From: Callaeas wilsoni
Taxonomy: Eukaryota; Chordata; Aves; Passeriformes; Callaeidae
DNA: 64,000 bases
Reading direction: 5' to 3'
NCBI GenBank assembly: GCA_013398955.1
Contig: VWPU01009687.1
Span: 1-64,000, forward strand
The notes below the pieces were generated by a model that saw only the letters and a program-made list of their open reading frames with translations, did not search any database and was not told the origin of the DNA. Shown here one piece after another: positions 26,211 to 39,329 of the stretch (positions are counted from its first letter, which is position 1; each line of letters starts with the position of its first letter). The position numbers and the translations under genes are program-made.

Positions 26211-29200
26211 CTTAAGAAAAATAGGTGAATCTCTATAAATATCCATGTAGTACTCTCAGAGAAGTGTAACACTTCCTATTTTCTTCACTGCTGTGATGAT
26301 GTGAATTGCAGATTGAACATGAGTCGGCCGTAGCTCCTGGATCCTTCTTGGCACAGGTCCTAGTCAGTCCTCATTCTCTAGCTGTTCATTTATTGTTTCT
26401 GTGAGTAGAATTTGACAGTGGCTTCTTCTGTCACCTTGCCTAACTCAGCCATCGCTATGTGTCTTCATGACATTTCCTTTATTTCAAGGATTATTTGTGT
26501 CATCTCCATCCAGGTGCCTGGGAGTTTTGCCAGCTTGGTATGTCAAGGTCCCTGCTTCAAAATGTCAGGATTCTTGTACCTTGAGGTCCTCTTTTCATCT
26601 TACAGATTCACTTGTTGCTTTGTGCCATGACTAGCTCTCCCCTTCCACATCAGTGTGAAAGTCGTCAGTTGAAGGTGTTATAATCGTAGGATGTTGTAAG
26701 TACAGCTGAGATGAGGAAGCTGTGGGATAGTGGTGGCTAATATTTATAAGCTCCTGTACCAGTACAGCAGTTTGACTCGGCTGAGTAGCTGCAGGGGTGC
26801 TGGGTGCTCTCCCCCCATCCAGTTTTAACCAAAATTGGCATATACAGCCACCTAAATTCCTTTAAATCTTCACATTAGGAGCCTGAGACCACTGTGAATT
26901 TACAGAATAGGTGGCAGTATATAGGACCTTGCTTAGCTCTGCTTGTAATAAATAAACCAGATATAGTCTCAACTCCTTCTTTTAAATTTTTATATTGTTG
27001 ATGTGTTGAAACTGGAATGTTGCTGCTGGATTTTCATACTTGGCACCACTCTGTTGAACCCTTCAAGGCCGCCCTTTCATTTTTTCTCTCCCTGTTCCTG
27101 TTGTTGCATCACTGTGGATGTTTATTGCTTGTCCCCGAGTTCATTTGCTACTTCTGATCTGTCCCTCATGCCAAGTTTCCCAGCCTACTTAAGTTTGAAG
27201 TTCCTACTCTCTGCTTCCTTCTCGTATAAGTACCAAGTCAACAACACAGTAATTATTTTAATGACCTAGGCGATAACCAAGTAAGAGCCATTTATTTAAA
27301 TGATGATAGAAACTTCCTAAGTAAACAGATTAATAAGTTTTTTAAAAAAAGGGAAGATCTATGGAGATAGATAGATAGATAAAATGTGTGCATTTATTAT
27401 ACATACACTAGTATATTTGTCACAAATTTCAATATACAACTTCAAATTGCTTTGTAGAATTACAAACAACGTCAAACTCTCTGAATCTTACATATCAGAA
27501 GCACACATTATTATATAATAACAATGTTGTAAACCAAGGATACTTTTCTTAGTAAAACAGATGATTAATTATGAATGTTAATTTTCTTTGAATAAACACA
27601 AATGCAGTAAGCCAGACTGCATTGATGGGAAGTTTCTTCACTTACAGAGAATTTTTTCATAAGCAAACTTTATTTACTAGTCATGGCCTGGTTAAGAATG
27701 TTTGCATTTTCTAAGGCTATTTGACATTAAAGTAATAAGTACCTTTATGAGGATGAGCGAGTGAGAACTGAAGTGTTCTGTGGGCTAAATGAGAGGAGCA
27801 TTACAAAACTCCCATATGTAAATTAAAGTCAGGTAACTAAATTTGGACAAGTGGCATTATTCTTACACCTTTATGAAATGCATCCTTCAGCCTATCACAG
27901 AAAAAACTTGTGTGTCTGATAAAAACTTTGAGTAAAAGTCATCTTTTTTGTTTTTCTTCAAACTTGCACTTAAAACAGAGAAATCTGTTGGTCAGATAGG
28001 AAACTTCAGCAGCTCAGTTTAGTGAATGAGTTCTACTACTAACAGCTGTAACATTAACATCTCCACGCAAGAATTTATAAAGCATGAAGATATTTTAAAA
28101 CATAAACAAGAAAAAACCAAAACTGCACGAATTTCATGTATTGTATGTACACTTGTATAATGTATAACCATCTGACAGGAATGCAAACTGTGCAGACAAG
28201 GTGTTATATATATATTAAAATATATATATTTATTTATTTTTGGTTTTTTTTAGAATGAAGAATTTAGTCTCAGACTTAGCCTTATTTTATGACTTCTATT
28301 GAAATCTTCTTTATCATCTTATGATTTAGAATTCACGTCATATGTCAGTAGTTGCAGCTTAATAAGTTACTCTGTCAGCTGATATGCTGAAAAAGACCTT
28401 GAACCTGCTCCAAGTACAGCAAGCATGAGCTAAAATACATTAGCTTAAATCTCAAAACCATTTTTATTTTACATTTGCTACAAACTAAAGGCTTGCTTGA
28501 AGTAGGTTACCATGGACTAGCTGATATTTATAAAGGTATTTTTTGACATGAATTATGCTAGGTAAACCCTTTGTGACATGAATTGATTCCACCACTCACA
28601 TCTAGTGGTAATATCTGGCAGCAGGTCTTCAGTATGTTGTCTTTTTTTCATGCAGAGCAGGAGCAATATATGAATAGAACATTTCTAAAGAGAATCCTAT
28701 AGTCTTTGCTCCAAAATCCTTGCACACCAAAACAAACTCTTTTGGCTCATGTGCTTTTGGAAAGCAAATGGAAGTAAAAGATTTTGGGTTTTAATATTAA
28801 AATTATGTAATTGCTGGTAATACAAATGATCATAAACTTTTAAACACATAGTGTGGTGGTATAGGTTAATAAAAATTAGAGAGCTGGGGAGGTGCAAAGA
28901 AGTTGAATACTTAAATGGAAGTGTGAGTTGGAGTTGATCCAGGTAGATTTTTGTATAACAGGGGAGATTCTCTTAAATACATAATTTTCACCTACATTAA
29001 GAGTTCTTTTCTAGAAAATAGTCCCCATATAGAGAAGCTGACTTCTTAATCTAACTTTCTTTATTGTCATATAAAAATGTCATCACTCTTACCTGACTAG
29101 AGACTAGCTCAAGGAGCATTCCTCTCTGTAAGGAAGTGACCAGAGCAGTGCCATACTTGTCCATCAGCATGTGTGGCTGCTGGGTTGTGACCACTATTCC

Positions 29201-31294
29201 TACGTTGAGAAATACAGCTTGGCTCCAGGGAAGATGAGGTGCTGTGTGTGGCTCCTTGTAAATGTGCAGAAAATACAACACAAGCACCACATTTTAGAGC
29301 ATAATAGTGCGTGTGTGGTGAGGGGATTCTCTCATCTCTGTCAGCCTTTCTAGTCTCCTTCTGCTCTCAGGCTGTAGGACAGAGCCAGGTTTGCATGGGA
29401 CCCAGGCTGAGGTGGTATTTTCACCCAAATTATGTTGTTCTCAGCATGGCATCTTATTTATCAAAACTTCTCTGGGGGAGACTTCTGCTGGTGCTGCTTG
29501 TAATTGCTTTAGTACTTCTGAAGGAGAATTTCAGGCGTCTGAGTTGAAGTACCCTTCTGGTTTGCTGGAAGATCTGAGCTCACTGTAGAAAGCCTAAGAA
29601 TAAAATTAGGAAGTGCTGCTTTTAGAGTAAGAGTGTTTTTCCATACTTCTAGATCATGACAGATTGTCCAGTGTACTCTGCAGGTAAGAGGGCTCCCTTT
29701 AAGGGCCCGCTAAATAAAATAGACGTTAAGCCACTATTTGGAGGAAACAGGGCTGAGTTTAAAACTAGGTTTTGAAAATGCTGGTGTTAACAGGAAAGTT
29801 TCTTTACAACTTCTTTCTGGTTTCAGCTTTCTGCAAGGACAGATCATCCCGTTTTCTGTTCATGCATGACTATGGCAATGATTTTTGTATACTAAGTTCA
29901 GTGTTTTGTTCTGGTCCAATGAGAAATGTCCCAGAAGAGAACGCCTAGGGAAATAGGGGAAGCTACAGTCCCTACAGCGAGCCAGCCCACGAAGGAGAAA
30001 AGTCAGAATGTAGACAGACAAGCTCTTTGGAATAATTGAGTTGGCTTGTGGATGGAGAAATGCTGACAAGCTTCTTGTCTCTCTTTTTGAGCAATTGCCA
30101 ATTTCAAATCTGTATCTCTTTCTCTCAGAGCCTTTCAGCTTCTAATGGCCAAACCCCAGGCTGGAGACAAGTCCCTTTCATAACTCTTTGCCTTGGAAAT
30201 TTTGCCTTGGAAGAGGGAGACTCAAACCAGCCAATGCTCTGTGTGCATGTCTGTCTGATGTTGCACACAAAAGTCTCTTTTGCACTTTTCCTCTCTTTCT
30301 CTTTGTCTGACTTGGAAAATGAGGCTCATGACCCTTGAAATGGTGATAACCAGTGACTGTGACTTTTCTGAAGGTCTTGTGCAGCTGGTGGACATTCCTG
30401 TAGGCTCTAGCTGCTCTAAAAGCTTGGCTGTGCCTGATGGGGACATGATTTATGTTCTGGTGTGTAGTAGGATCCCACCTGAATCAGGAGCAGGGGTGTT
30501 GTTGCTGTTCTCAGGAAATAAGGAACTTCATGGAGGATGTCAGGATTTGATCTTTTAGATAATAAGAGCTGGTGAAGAAGGTAGAAGTAGGGCTGTTTTC
30601 AGTCAGTTGTCCATCCAGTATTCCCCATGGATTCTCATTTTGTCTCCAGTATTTGTTTTTTTCATGTTGAGATGTGATATTTTCAGTAGATGAAATCGGA
30701 TTTAAATATGTTCAGAAAAGGAATGCACAAACAGGATAGAAAATAATTAGGTTGAGTAAGGAACTCTCCCACTTGTTATGAAACTGTATGAAAGTATTTG
30801 GCTCACCAGGGTACAGAAATACTTGTAGAATTTGGGGCTGTGTTGGGAAAACTCCATTACGTGTTCCTTCATGAGGAGGAAAAATCAACTATGCTCAATT
30901 AAGGTATCCTTTTTAAGTAAGGTCCTCTTCATCACGTGTTCCCTGAAGGAACTGATCTTAGTAGCTGAAGTAATGCATTTAAGTGTATTGCTTTTAAGAA
31001 GGCTTTCAGAAAACATGGATTCCTAAATTTGTCCCATAGCTTTGTGAAACATAAGAACATTAGGTGCAAGGAGAGCTACAGCCCATCATATCAAGAGTGA
31101 GCTGCTAAGGTTTTTATCTGGCTTGGAGGCAGAAGGGAGCTGTTAGCAGGGTTAGTGGTTCAAAGAGTGTAGGACACAGGAGGGATGGACTGGAACGGTG
31201 CTCAGCAATCCACGTGGGCTCTCTCCTCTACAGTAAGACTTACCTTTCATTCTGTTTCACTTTTAATTTTGAGAAAGATAGTTTTGCTTTTCAG
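26211..31294. other. USP25: Intron 3, last part: no gene seen
   Basis: AT-rich intron. It contains a (GATA)4 microsatellite at 27366-27381, a TA-rich tract at about 28205-28240 and a slightly more GC-rich patch at about 29300-30450. Short open frames occur on both strands but none shows a domain or fits the USP25 frame. The region ends in GTTTTGCTTTTCAG, the acceptor of exon 4. Confidence 0.65.
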
Positions 31295-31418
31295 ATGTGA
31301 TTGATCTCACTGGAGATGATAAAGATGATCTTCAGAGGGCAATTGCCTTGAGTTTGGAGGAATCAAACAGGGCATTCAGGGAGACTGGAATTACAGATGA
31401 GGAACAAGCCATTAGCAG
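31295..31418 (+). CDS. USP25: USP25 exon 4: SUMO-interacting motif and UIM1
   Basis: 124 nt; completes residue 90 (Asn), then residues about 91-130, and ends after two bases of residue 131. It opens with [11 protein letters not shown], the SUMO-interacting motif (hydrophobic VIDL followed by acidic residues); the lysine falls at position 99, the site known in human USP25 to be sumoylated or ubiquitinated. It continues with [17 protein letters not shown], a textbook ubiquitin-interacting motif (acidic, then A-x-x-x-S). The first part of a second UIM (DEEQAISR) is at the end. Flanks are TTTTCAG and AG|GTAAAC. Confidence 0.97.
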
Positions 31419-34400
31419 GTAAACAACCAACTTATATAAAGCAGAAATTAAATTAAAGAGTTGGAGATTGGCCTGTATTGCTTTTTTAAACTTTTAACAA
31501 ATAATAACTTGTTTACTTTTACTTGTGCTACTGATATGCCTGGCTTCAGGATGTTGCTTTAATGTATTGTATGTTCTACACTGGAAAATAGTCTATAATG
31601 TGTGGACTAGGATTTAATAGTATGTTTCATATTTATGTATTTGTTTAAATATGGAGGAAGTGGATGGAGATAGAGAATACATGGTCATATTTAAATAGGA
31701 CCTAAACCCAGAAGTTTCTCTTGTGTACCAGGTAAAAAGCAACAAAACCAAAATATAATTAAGAAGCTAATAAATACTTTGTCCTGTTTTTTGCAGTGTT
31801 CATTTTACAATAACATTTTCTTCCCTCTGTGCTAAGGCTGAGATTGAGGGAGTGGGTATTAATATTGACTTGAGGATGCTAAGCAGCAGATGAAGAATGT
31901 TATTAACCTATTTAACAAATAAGATTTATAGGCTTTGAGTGAAGTTCTGGATTTAAAGTTTTATAAATTTAACTCTCTCAGTTTGGGTGTGATAAGAGTC
32001 TTTGAGCTAACTTTTGATCAGATTTTATGATAACTTCTTGTACAGTGTATGTTTTTTGGTAATGTTGATACAATTATGAAATATTTGGGACTTGAACTAA
32101 GCCTGGGTGTAGAGTTTTGTGGGAGGGATGTTGTTTCTTTTTTTCCATCTGTAGCTGGCCTTGGGAGGAATTTTGAGTTTTTCATTTGTGACTGGCCTTG
32201 TTCTAAGGAAAACAGGCAATGATTTGACCCTTGATAGGTGGTAAAGTACTGTCTCCTTGTAAAAGACCAATTTTATAAAAAAATAATTTAGATGGGGGAG
32301 ATTAACCACAGTAATTATTTTTCTCAGTTCATTGTGTTTCACAGGCTAAGTGACTTATTAGAAAATTCCATCTCTGAGAATATGGATATTTTATTGCTTT
32401 ATTTATATTACTTTATCAACAGCAATTTTCTTTTCCCTTTGGAAAAATAAATATGCTAATTGTGAGAATAAACACCCTTCTGCCCCCCCCATCTGTGACA
32501 AAAGCCATCTTGTTATATGAATTTAAGATAACATTTTAGGAGGGAAGAGTAGGATGAAAGGGATTTTTATTCTCATTAACAACTGCAAGAAGCATTTAAG
32601 GGGTTGTTTTTTTCTAAAACCTCAGTATGTGCATGTATACAAGAGGATGGTGTAAGTTTTGTCCAGTTTTTTTTCAGAAGATCAGCTCTTGCATGTTCCT
32701 TTTTGAAGGGCAGAATTGTTGTAATTACAGAGTTGTCATTTAGACAGGCACTCAGAAAGATGGACCTATTTCTGGAGATGGAAAATTTTCTCCCTCTTTT
32801 TCCTTCCCCAAGCCTTGACTGCTTCTGCTGTGCTCAGTTCTTGGGAGCCTTGAAGATTTAGGATTTTTGCTGTAGACTTTGTTTTTCATTTTTGAAACTA
32901 AAAACCTCTCTTTGGTCTTATCTGCTTAGCCCATAACTTAGTATTATAAATACTTTATACTTAAATTACAGTGTATATTTTTCTGGCTGCAGAAAATAAT
33001 GAAGTATGCCTTTTTTCTTTAAGTATAAAGGCATGTAGACAATCTGTTTGGTTATTTGGTTATTGGTTTTATGAAATAGAGACTTGTATCTAATGTCAAA
33101 CTTGCACACAGTAACATGTGCAATGTCAAATGAAGAGCTTGTTGCAGATCATATCCCCCTTGGTGCACTGCACCACATTTTCTATGGTTGCTGGAGTTTT
33201 CTTTGGACCATGTGTTGCACAAATTCATTTCACAAAGCCATGCAAAAATATTCACTGAAGAATCCATAGTATTTCATGACGCGAGGAGGGGAATGGGACT
33301 TTGCTTGTGAGCGGAGGCAGAGAAGAATGAGGATCCTGAAGGTTTTGGCAGCATTGAGTCATTAGATCAACTCAGTAATGTAGCAAGAAGCACCCTGAGC
33401 TGATGGCAAATTATATCACTGTTGAACAAATATAGGAAGTTCAGAATTCTTGAATTCTTGATCTGAACTGTTCAATCAGTTTCCCTAAGGACAGAACTTC
33501 AGACTGGTTTTATTACAAAAAAACCCAGAAAAACCAAAACAAAACCCCCCCCCACTTTGTCGTTAACACCCCACAGAAGAATGTTGGCATTCTAATAGAA
33601 AGCACAGGATCTGTGCAGAACTTCTCAAAGCAAAAAGTAGAACACTGTGGTTGTAAACAAGTCAAGCTACAGCCATGTACTTTTGATTTTCTAGATAAAA
33701 CAAGAAGCAGAAATCAAATAGGAGGTCAATAATAAGCAAATTTAAATTGCACAAATGTTTAATTTTTAGAAATGTAGGCCACGTGCATATTTAAATAGTT
33801 TTTGGTGTGGTGGATATTTTTTTCAAGGGTATTCGTAGTGGTTTGGAACCTAATTTGCACAGATTTTGTTAGGGTTTCCAAGGGAGAATTAATGGAATTT
33901 CTTGACCTGTGTAATTAAGTTGTAACGCACGTAGAATTTGTCTTCCTGAATGTAATTGCTTTGGACTACCTAACAAGGACAGACCTGATTACTGTGTAGG
34001 TGTTGAGAGGAGTGCATCTGAAATGTCCAAGTGTCCGAGCTGAACATCTTGTACATGGCACATTTAAAGTCTTTTGCAGTTTCCTCTTTAAATCTCCCAG
34101 AGAAATGCACATGATCGGTGTATTACCTATTGTGAAAAAGCTTCTCCTGTTTATATTACTTTTCCTGGACTGAAGGAGTCTGAAGCTGGCCAAATAGGGC
34201 TTCACTAGGGAAGCCAGTGAGATATTACTGGAAAGAGAGGACAGCTGGCCTGCGCTGTGCCTGTGGTAGTGCCCATATAAAAATGAGTCCATGCTGTCAG
34301 TGCGTAAAGGATGTGCACAGCCCCCGGGCTTTTTTGTAAATCATGCTCATTGAAACTGCTGGGGACTCTGCACTGTGGTTAAGCATTGTGTGTGTAGATC

Positions 34401-37400
34401 CAAGGTGGGATTGTGGAGTGTCGTAGACTCAGGGATATATTCCTGGATGTCCAGCTGTAAGACAGTCACAGTACAAATACCTTCCCTTGCTCTTTTAGCT
34501 GAATAACCTGACAGAGTGGGCTTTTCTGCAGCGCGTTGAGCGGGCTTCCTCAGCGTGGTTTGACTGAATCTCTGTGCTGTGGACTCGCCTTGCCCGGGGG
34601 TTTTTGCTTTGCCTGGTGAGCCCTGTGCAGTTCTGCAAAGCTGCTTGGCTGTGCCCAGCTTGTTACAGAGAAATGAAACACTGCTTTCAAGTCTCGTGCG
34701 GAGCCTGGCACTAACGAACCTTGCTACAGCGTTTCCCTCCAAACAAGATTCCAACCCTGGAAGGTGGGGGAGCTGTAGGTCCCGAGAGTCCAGGGAAATG
34801 CCAAACCCTGCACGTAGCTGATGGCTCTGTGCTGGAGACTGCTCTTGTCCCCAAGGGTCACCAAGTGGGGCTTCAGCTCTGTCATCAGAATTGCTAAAGG
34901 CTTGTAATAACTCTGGGGAAGGATGCTGGTTTTGTCAAGCCATGTAAGATTCTTGATCCAGGTGATGTCCCAAATTGTGACTCTATGAACATAAGACAGT
35001 GAGCATTTTATATGAGATATCCTCACTGTGCTATCCTCACTGTTTACATAAGTAAATACATTTATTTATGTAGCTTTCGAGCTGATCATTAGGTTCCTAT
35101 TTACTGTGCTCACTACACTTTATTTCACTTTTCATTTTTGATTTAACTGCATCACAGCCGTCATTATGTCTGAAAATTAATTCAGCACATAGAATGTGCA
35201 GTTATTGAATGTGCTCTCTGAGGACAGAGAATGTTATAAGTAGAATTAAGGAAAAAATACCATGACGCCTTCAGAATTAAATACTTTATTAACACATGGA
35301 AACACATTTCAGGTCGAGGTAGGATGAGTAAATCCCTTAACTGCTAAAGAAACAAAAATTCAAATACAAGAAAGAAATTTTTGTAGGTAATTAAACTGAT
35401 GAATGGTGATACTCATGGGGTCAGGGAACTGTTTCAGTTTGAGAATATTTATTTTTCTGAACTTGAATCTTGAAATACCTTGAAATATTCTTGAGCTATA
35501 TTTGGGGGGGGAACAAAAAAAGGGAAGTTTGATTGTTTACCTGACACACATGTGGTGTGAAGTAGGTATTGTAGTTCTGTTACAACATCATTTAAATTTA
35601 TTGCAGTCTGTCAATCTTCCTGTCAGTTTTAAAGGTCCCTTCAGTTTAGTTTAAACAAGATTTTAAGCAATTCCACCTGCATGAGAAATGATTTGGACTA
35701 TGTATGATATTTTTTTAATTGATTTTTGATGTCCCCAATGACCAACTTTTGCTCTTAAAGCAGAGATACGCAGGTCATCTAACACTATTGAAGGACTGTA
35801 TTGGTGAAAAGGGAAATTAATTTGACTGTTTCTTTACATTTTGGGGTTTTCTTAGTAGAAAACACTATTAGAAAAGACTCTTAGAACGATCAGGTCCATC
35901 CCTATGGAATGTTTGAAGACATGTCAGAACAGAAAGTCTTAGTGGATTATATGACTGTCCTTTCAATGCTGTTTACAAGGTGGTGTAAAAAACTAAATTG
36001 ATTAATCCTTAGGAAATTACCAGTTTTAGGTTCCTCCTGAGACAGATACAAAAGGGGTATTTGTATCGAATGGTCTCTCAAATTTAGAATGCCTCTCTTT
36101 CACTGTATTTTTTCCAAAATACGTATCAATGGCAAATTAGTATCTTCCCCAGACCAGTTACCTGCAGTGAATTCATATGATGCTTTATAGTTTTTGGTAA
36201 GATAGCTTTTCTTTCTTTGACAGGAACATAGCTTGAAATAAAGATGTAGTTAGGAAACTGAGGGATTATGGGGTGTGTGGTTGTCCATTTCTGTGTTTTT
36301 TCTAAGATGTTCAAACTTTGTTCTTTAGGAGCTTCCTTTACAGACCAACCTAAACCTGCCTTTCTTTGGTGTTTAGTGAGTCTAGAAATGAGAGGGGGCA
36401 ACTCTTCACGCTGCTCAGACTGCTTAGATGCTTGTGATGCAGCTTGTGAAATCCCGTGCTTGGTGTTGGAGAGCAGCTCAGCCTTTTGTCTGAGAGCTGG
36501 ACTGGATGGCTGGAGACAGTGACTACTGTGTCAGTAGTGCACACGCCAGGCTCTTGCCTTATGGGCTAGAGCCACTGTTACATGACCTCAGTGCATCCAT
36601 CCCATCTTTCTATTTAGAATATACCTACCAAAAGTTACTTTTAAGGTGTTCTTTGTCACCAGGCTAAGCATGTGTGCTGATACAGAAATAATGCGTTGAG
36701 TGAAGCTTGAGTTGGGGAGCTTTGCACACATCGGATCCTACTGTAATGCAAAATATGGATATTCAGCATAAATCACATAGGAACGCTTTCCAGCAAAGAA
36801 AGTGGTCATTGAAGCATACTATTAAAGTGTTGGGTGGCATTTGAAAAATTGCGGGGAGATATCTTTCCATGGCTCATAAAGTAATTACTTGCCATGTAAA
36901 GTGATTAACACAGTTGCATAAGTTGTAAAAATGGAAACTAAGAAAACTGCCTTCATTTTTTAAAGTTGCCTAGCTAGCTTTGGCTTCCTGTCAGTAAACG
37001 AAAGATTGGTGACTTTGTGCTTCGCAGAACAATAAAAGCATTTAAGGATGAAAGCACTGTACTATTAGTGTTGCCTAAAATTCGTCCATCCTGTTTGAAT
37101 CTGGTTCTTAAATAATTGATGACTTGTAGACATGGCTCTTGTATCTAGAGCTCTCACAGGAGATTCATGCACTCACTGATACCACTTTCCCAGGGATAAT
37201 GGAATTGCTGTAGCATAGCTAGAAGTAAAATAGCATTTTTGAAGATGTTATTGCATATAATATAATATATTGCATATATTGATCAGCAACAATAAGTGAT
37301 GTAATTATGATGTCTGTATTGCTACCTGAATATTTTTTACTACTTGTTGGGAGGTGTTTTTTGTTTTGTTTTTCTGGGGTTTTTGTTTTATTCTCACATC

Positions 37401-37424
37401 TTTCCCTCCCTTCTGTTCCCGAAG
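31419..37424. other. USP25: Intron 4: no gene seen
   Basis: 6006 bp, GT-AG. Mostly AT-rich, with a run of C at about 33545-33553, a G run near 35504-35511 and TA-rich sequence at 37250-37280. A short patch at about 34490-34810 is unusually rich in CpG for this intron and carries a 135-codon antisense open frame (34347-34754) with no domain I recognise. No CR1 body is evident. Confidence 0.65.
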
Positions 37425-37587
37425 AGTTCTAGAAGCCAGTATTGCAGAAAATAAAGCAAGTTTAAAGAGGACGCATCCAGAGGTATGGAGTGACTCTCCA
37501 AATCCTTATGATCGAAAGCGGCAAGACAACTGCCCAGTAGGATTAAAGAATGTTGGCAACACGTGCTGGTTTAGTGCTGTCATTCAG
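37425..37587 (+). CDS. USP25: USP25 exon 5: UIM2 end and catalytic cysteine box
   Basis: 163 nt; completes residue 131 (Arg) and encodes residues about 132-185, ending in phase 0. It starts [10 protein letters not shown], the rest of the second ubiquitin-interacting motif, then a linker ([20 protein letters not shown]). It then enters the USP domain with [17 protein letters not shown]: the Cys box, whose Cys codon is TGC at 37564-37566 (residue 178) and is the catalytic nucleophile of the family. The acceptor is CCCTTCTGTTCCCGAAG and the donor CAG|GTAAGT. A second AG directly inside the exon (GAAGAG) would shift the frame if used. Confidence 0.97.
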
Positions 37588-38736
37588 GTAAGTACTCTTC
37601 AATTAGCTGTATTCACTTGTCATTGTATCTATTGGGAGGTGAGTTGGCTCATTTTAAGTGAATAACTTAAAATAATTTCTTTTCCTGGGAAGTTTAGGCT
37701 ACTGCATGAGATGCTTCTGAGCATTACTTATTTATTGCATCTCTTAATGTGTCTACCCATAAGCCAGATTGAAGTGTAGAAAGTACTGGTACCATATCTA
37801 AGTGAAGCTTCAAAATGTTTCTTATTAAGAAGTTGAAGACGATTTGAGTCTCTGAAGATCCTGGGAATATGCAGCTCATGCTGACATCAATGACAGTTGT
37901 GGATGCGTAAAAACAAGGGAGAACTGGGTTACAAATGAGGAACGGCTTTTTTATATTAAAAGGAGCACGTGCAAATGACTGAAATGAGGTGGCTGACAAT
38001 GGAGGTAGGTAGAGGAAATGAGATACCTTCAGTCATGGAGTGCTTACTCAAATGGATACAGCTGGGTAGAGTAAAAGGAGGAATAACTGATAAAGAAGGA
38101 AACTTAAGAAGAATGAAGAAGAAGGTCTGATACGGATGCAATTATAACTGGTTTTGGTTGTTTCATGTACTACAATCAATGTGTGTGCTTTTTTTTAAAG
38201 ATAGGTTGAGTAGGGAAGTGAGTACAGATACTGCAACTTGCCTACTGAAAGCTAATGTTCTAATATCAATAATTGATGTACATAAACTTTATGAATCCAT
38301 CTTTTAGGAGATATGTGAATCTGTAGATCTACTGAAAGCATTTTAATCTACAGAAAACTGAGGGTGAAAGTGAAATACAATAATGGGAAATTTATTTTTA
38401 GTCTACTAGAAACAAATGTTTTAGTCTACAAGAAACAAATTTATTGTAACTTTTCACAGTCTGAGGTTTCAAGAGGAATAAAATAAAATATTTAATACTC
38501 ATTTTTACCAAATTACTGTCAGGCCGAAGCACTTCAGATAAACTAATACTGTTACGTTCACACTGGCTGTTGAAAGATGGCTGTTGTACTTCAGGCTGAG
38601 TCCTGAGTTTAGATCAGTGCTCTGCCCAGCAATTTCCACAAATGGATGCTTACAGAGGAGTACAAACAGTACACATGATACTGCTCTGGTAAAACACTCC
38701 TGAGCCTCCCACTACTTTTATCTTGGAAGGGTTTTT
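37588..38736. other. USP25: Intron 5, first part: no gene seen
   Basis: AT-rich intron following the exon 5 donor, with a 23-bp-period tandem duplication at 38397-38440. Nothing else is recognised. Confidence 0.65.
38397..38440. repeat. Two-copy tandem duplication, period 23 bp
   Basis: The phrase TTTAGTCTAC(T/A)AGAAACAAAT occurs at 38397-38417 and again at 38420-38440, with one substitution between copies and a two-base spacer. It is located in intron 5. Confidence 0.85.
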
Positions 38737-39132
38737 TTAGTCCTTTTGCAGTTTATATAGTTGGTAACCCCCAGGGGACCTTCCTTGTATGTACTTGTCT
38801 TCCTTGATCCTTGCAAACTTCTTGCACCCATAGGGTCCTTTGGGTAGGAGTTCCACAGTTGTGCTTCCTGTTGCATAATGAACTGCTATGGTTTTGTGTG
38901 GTTTTTGAACCTGGCTCCCACTAGCTTTGTCCAGTAGCTTCCATGTCTCCTGCTGGACCAAGCAGAAGTCGATTGCCATTACAGTTCTATGGGCTGCTCT
39001 CCTACTCTCTTTCAACACCTTGGTGGTCTCTTTTTTCCAGGCTGGATGCTCAATTGCCACCTGTAGAATCTCTTCTAAGCTCTGATCCGCTTCGTTGCTT
39101 TTCTCCAGATCTTTTCTAGCTTTAGTAGCATT
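38737..39132 (-). other. Unassigned open frame of 131 codons in intron 5 (not recognised)
   Basis: On the - strand a frame stays open from just after a TAA at 39133-39135 to a stop at 38737-38739. There is no ATG at its upstream end; the first upstream codons read NATKARKDLEKSNEADQSLE. The conceptual product is hydrophilic and lysine-rich in its first half and contains segments such as EHPAWKKETTKVLKESRRAA and STTVELLPKGPYGCKKFARI. I recognise no domain. It ends about 200 bp to the left of an old sense CR1. It may be a fragment of an unrecognised mobile element, a decayed retrocopy, or chance; I do not call it a gene. Confidence 0.3.
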
Positions 39133-39329
39133 TTAGTTGGGGGATGAGGAAAGCTCTTAGGATGTGAGCGTGCTGTGAATTGGGGGTGCTATGGGGGAGA
39201 GATACAGGCTCGTCAGGAAAGACAAGTGGGGATGACAAGGAGAGGCACTGCCTTCCTCCTGAAGCGGTAGCTCAAATGTGCGTGGTACTTGTGTGGGGCA
39301 AGGTGACAGTTTAGGATGAGAGTCTGTGG

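Noticed and set aside
33966..34292. 108-codon antisense open frame in intron 4
   Set aside because: No recognisable domain, no start context, and no sign of being part of a known repeat; treated as chance.
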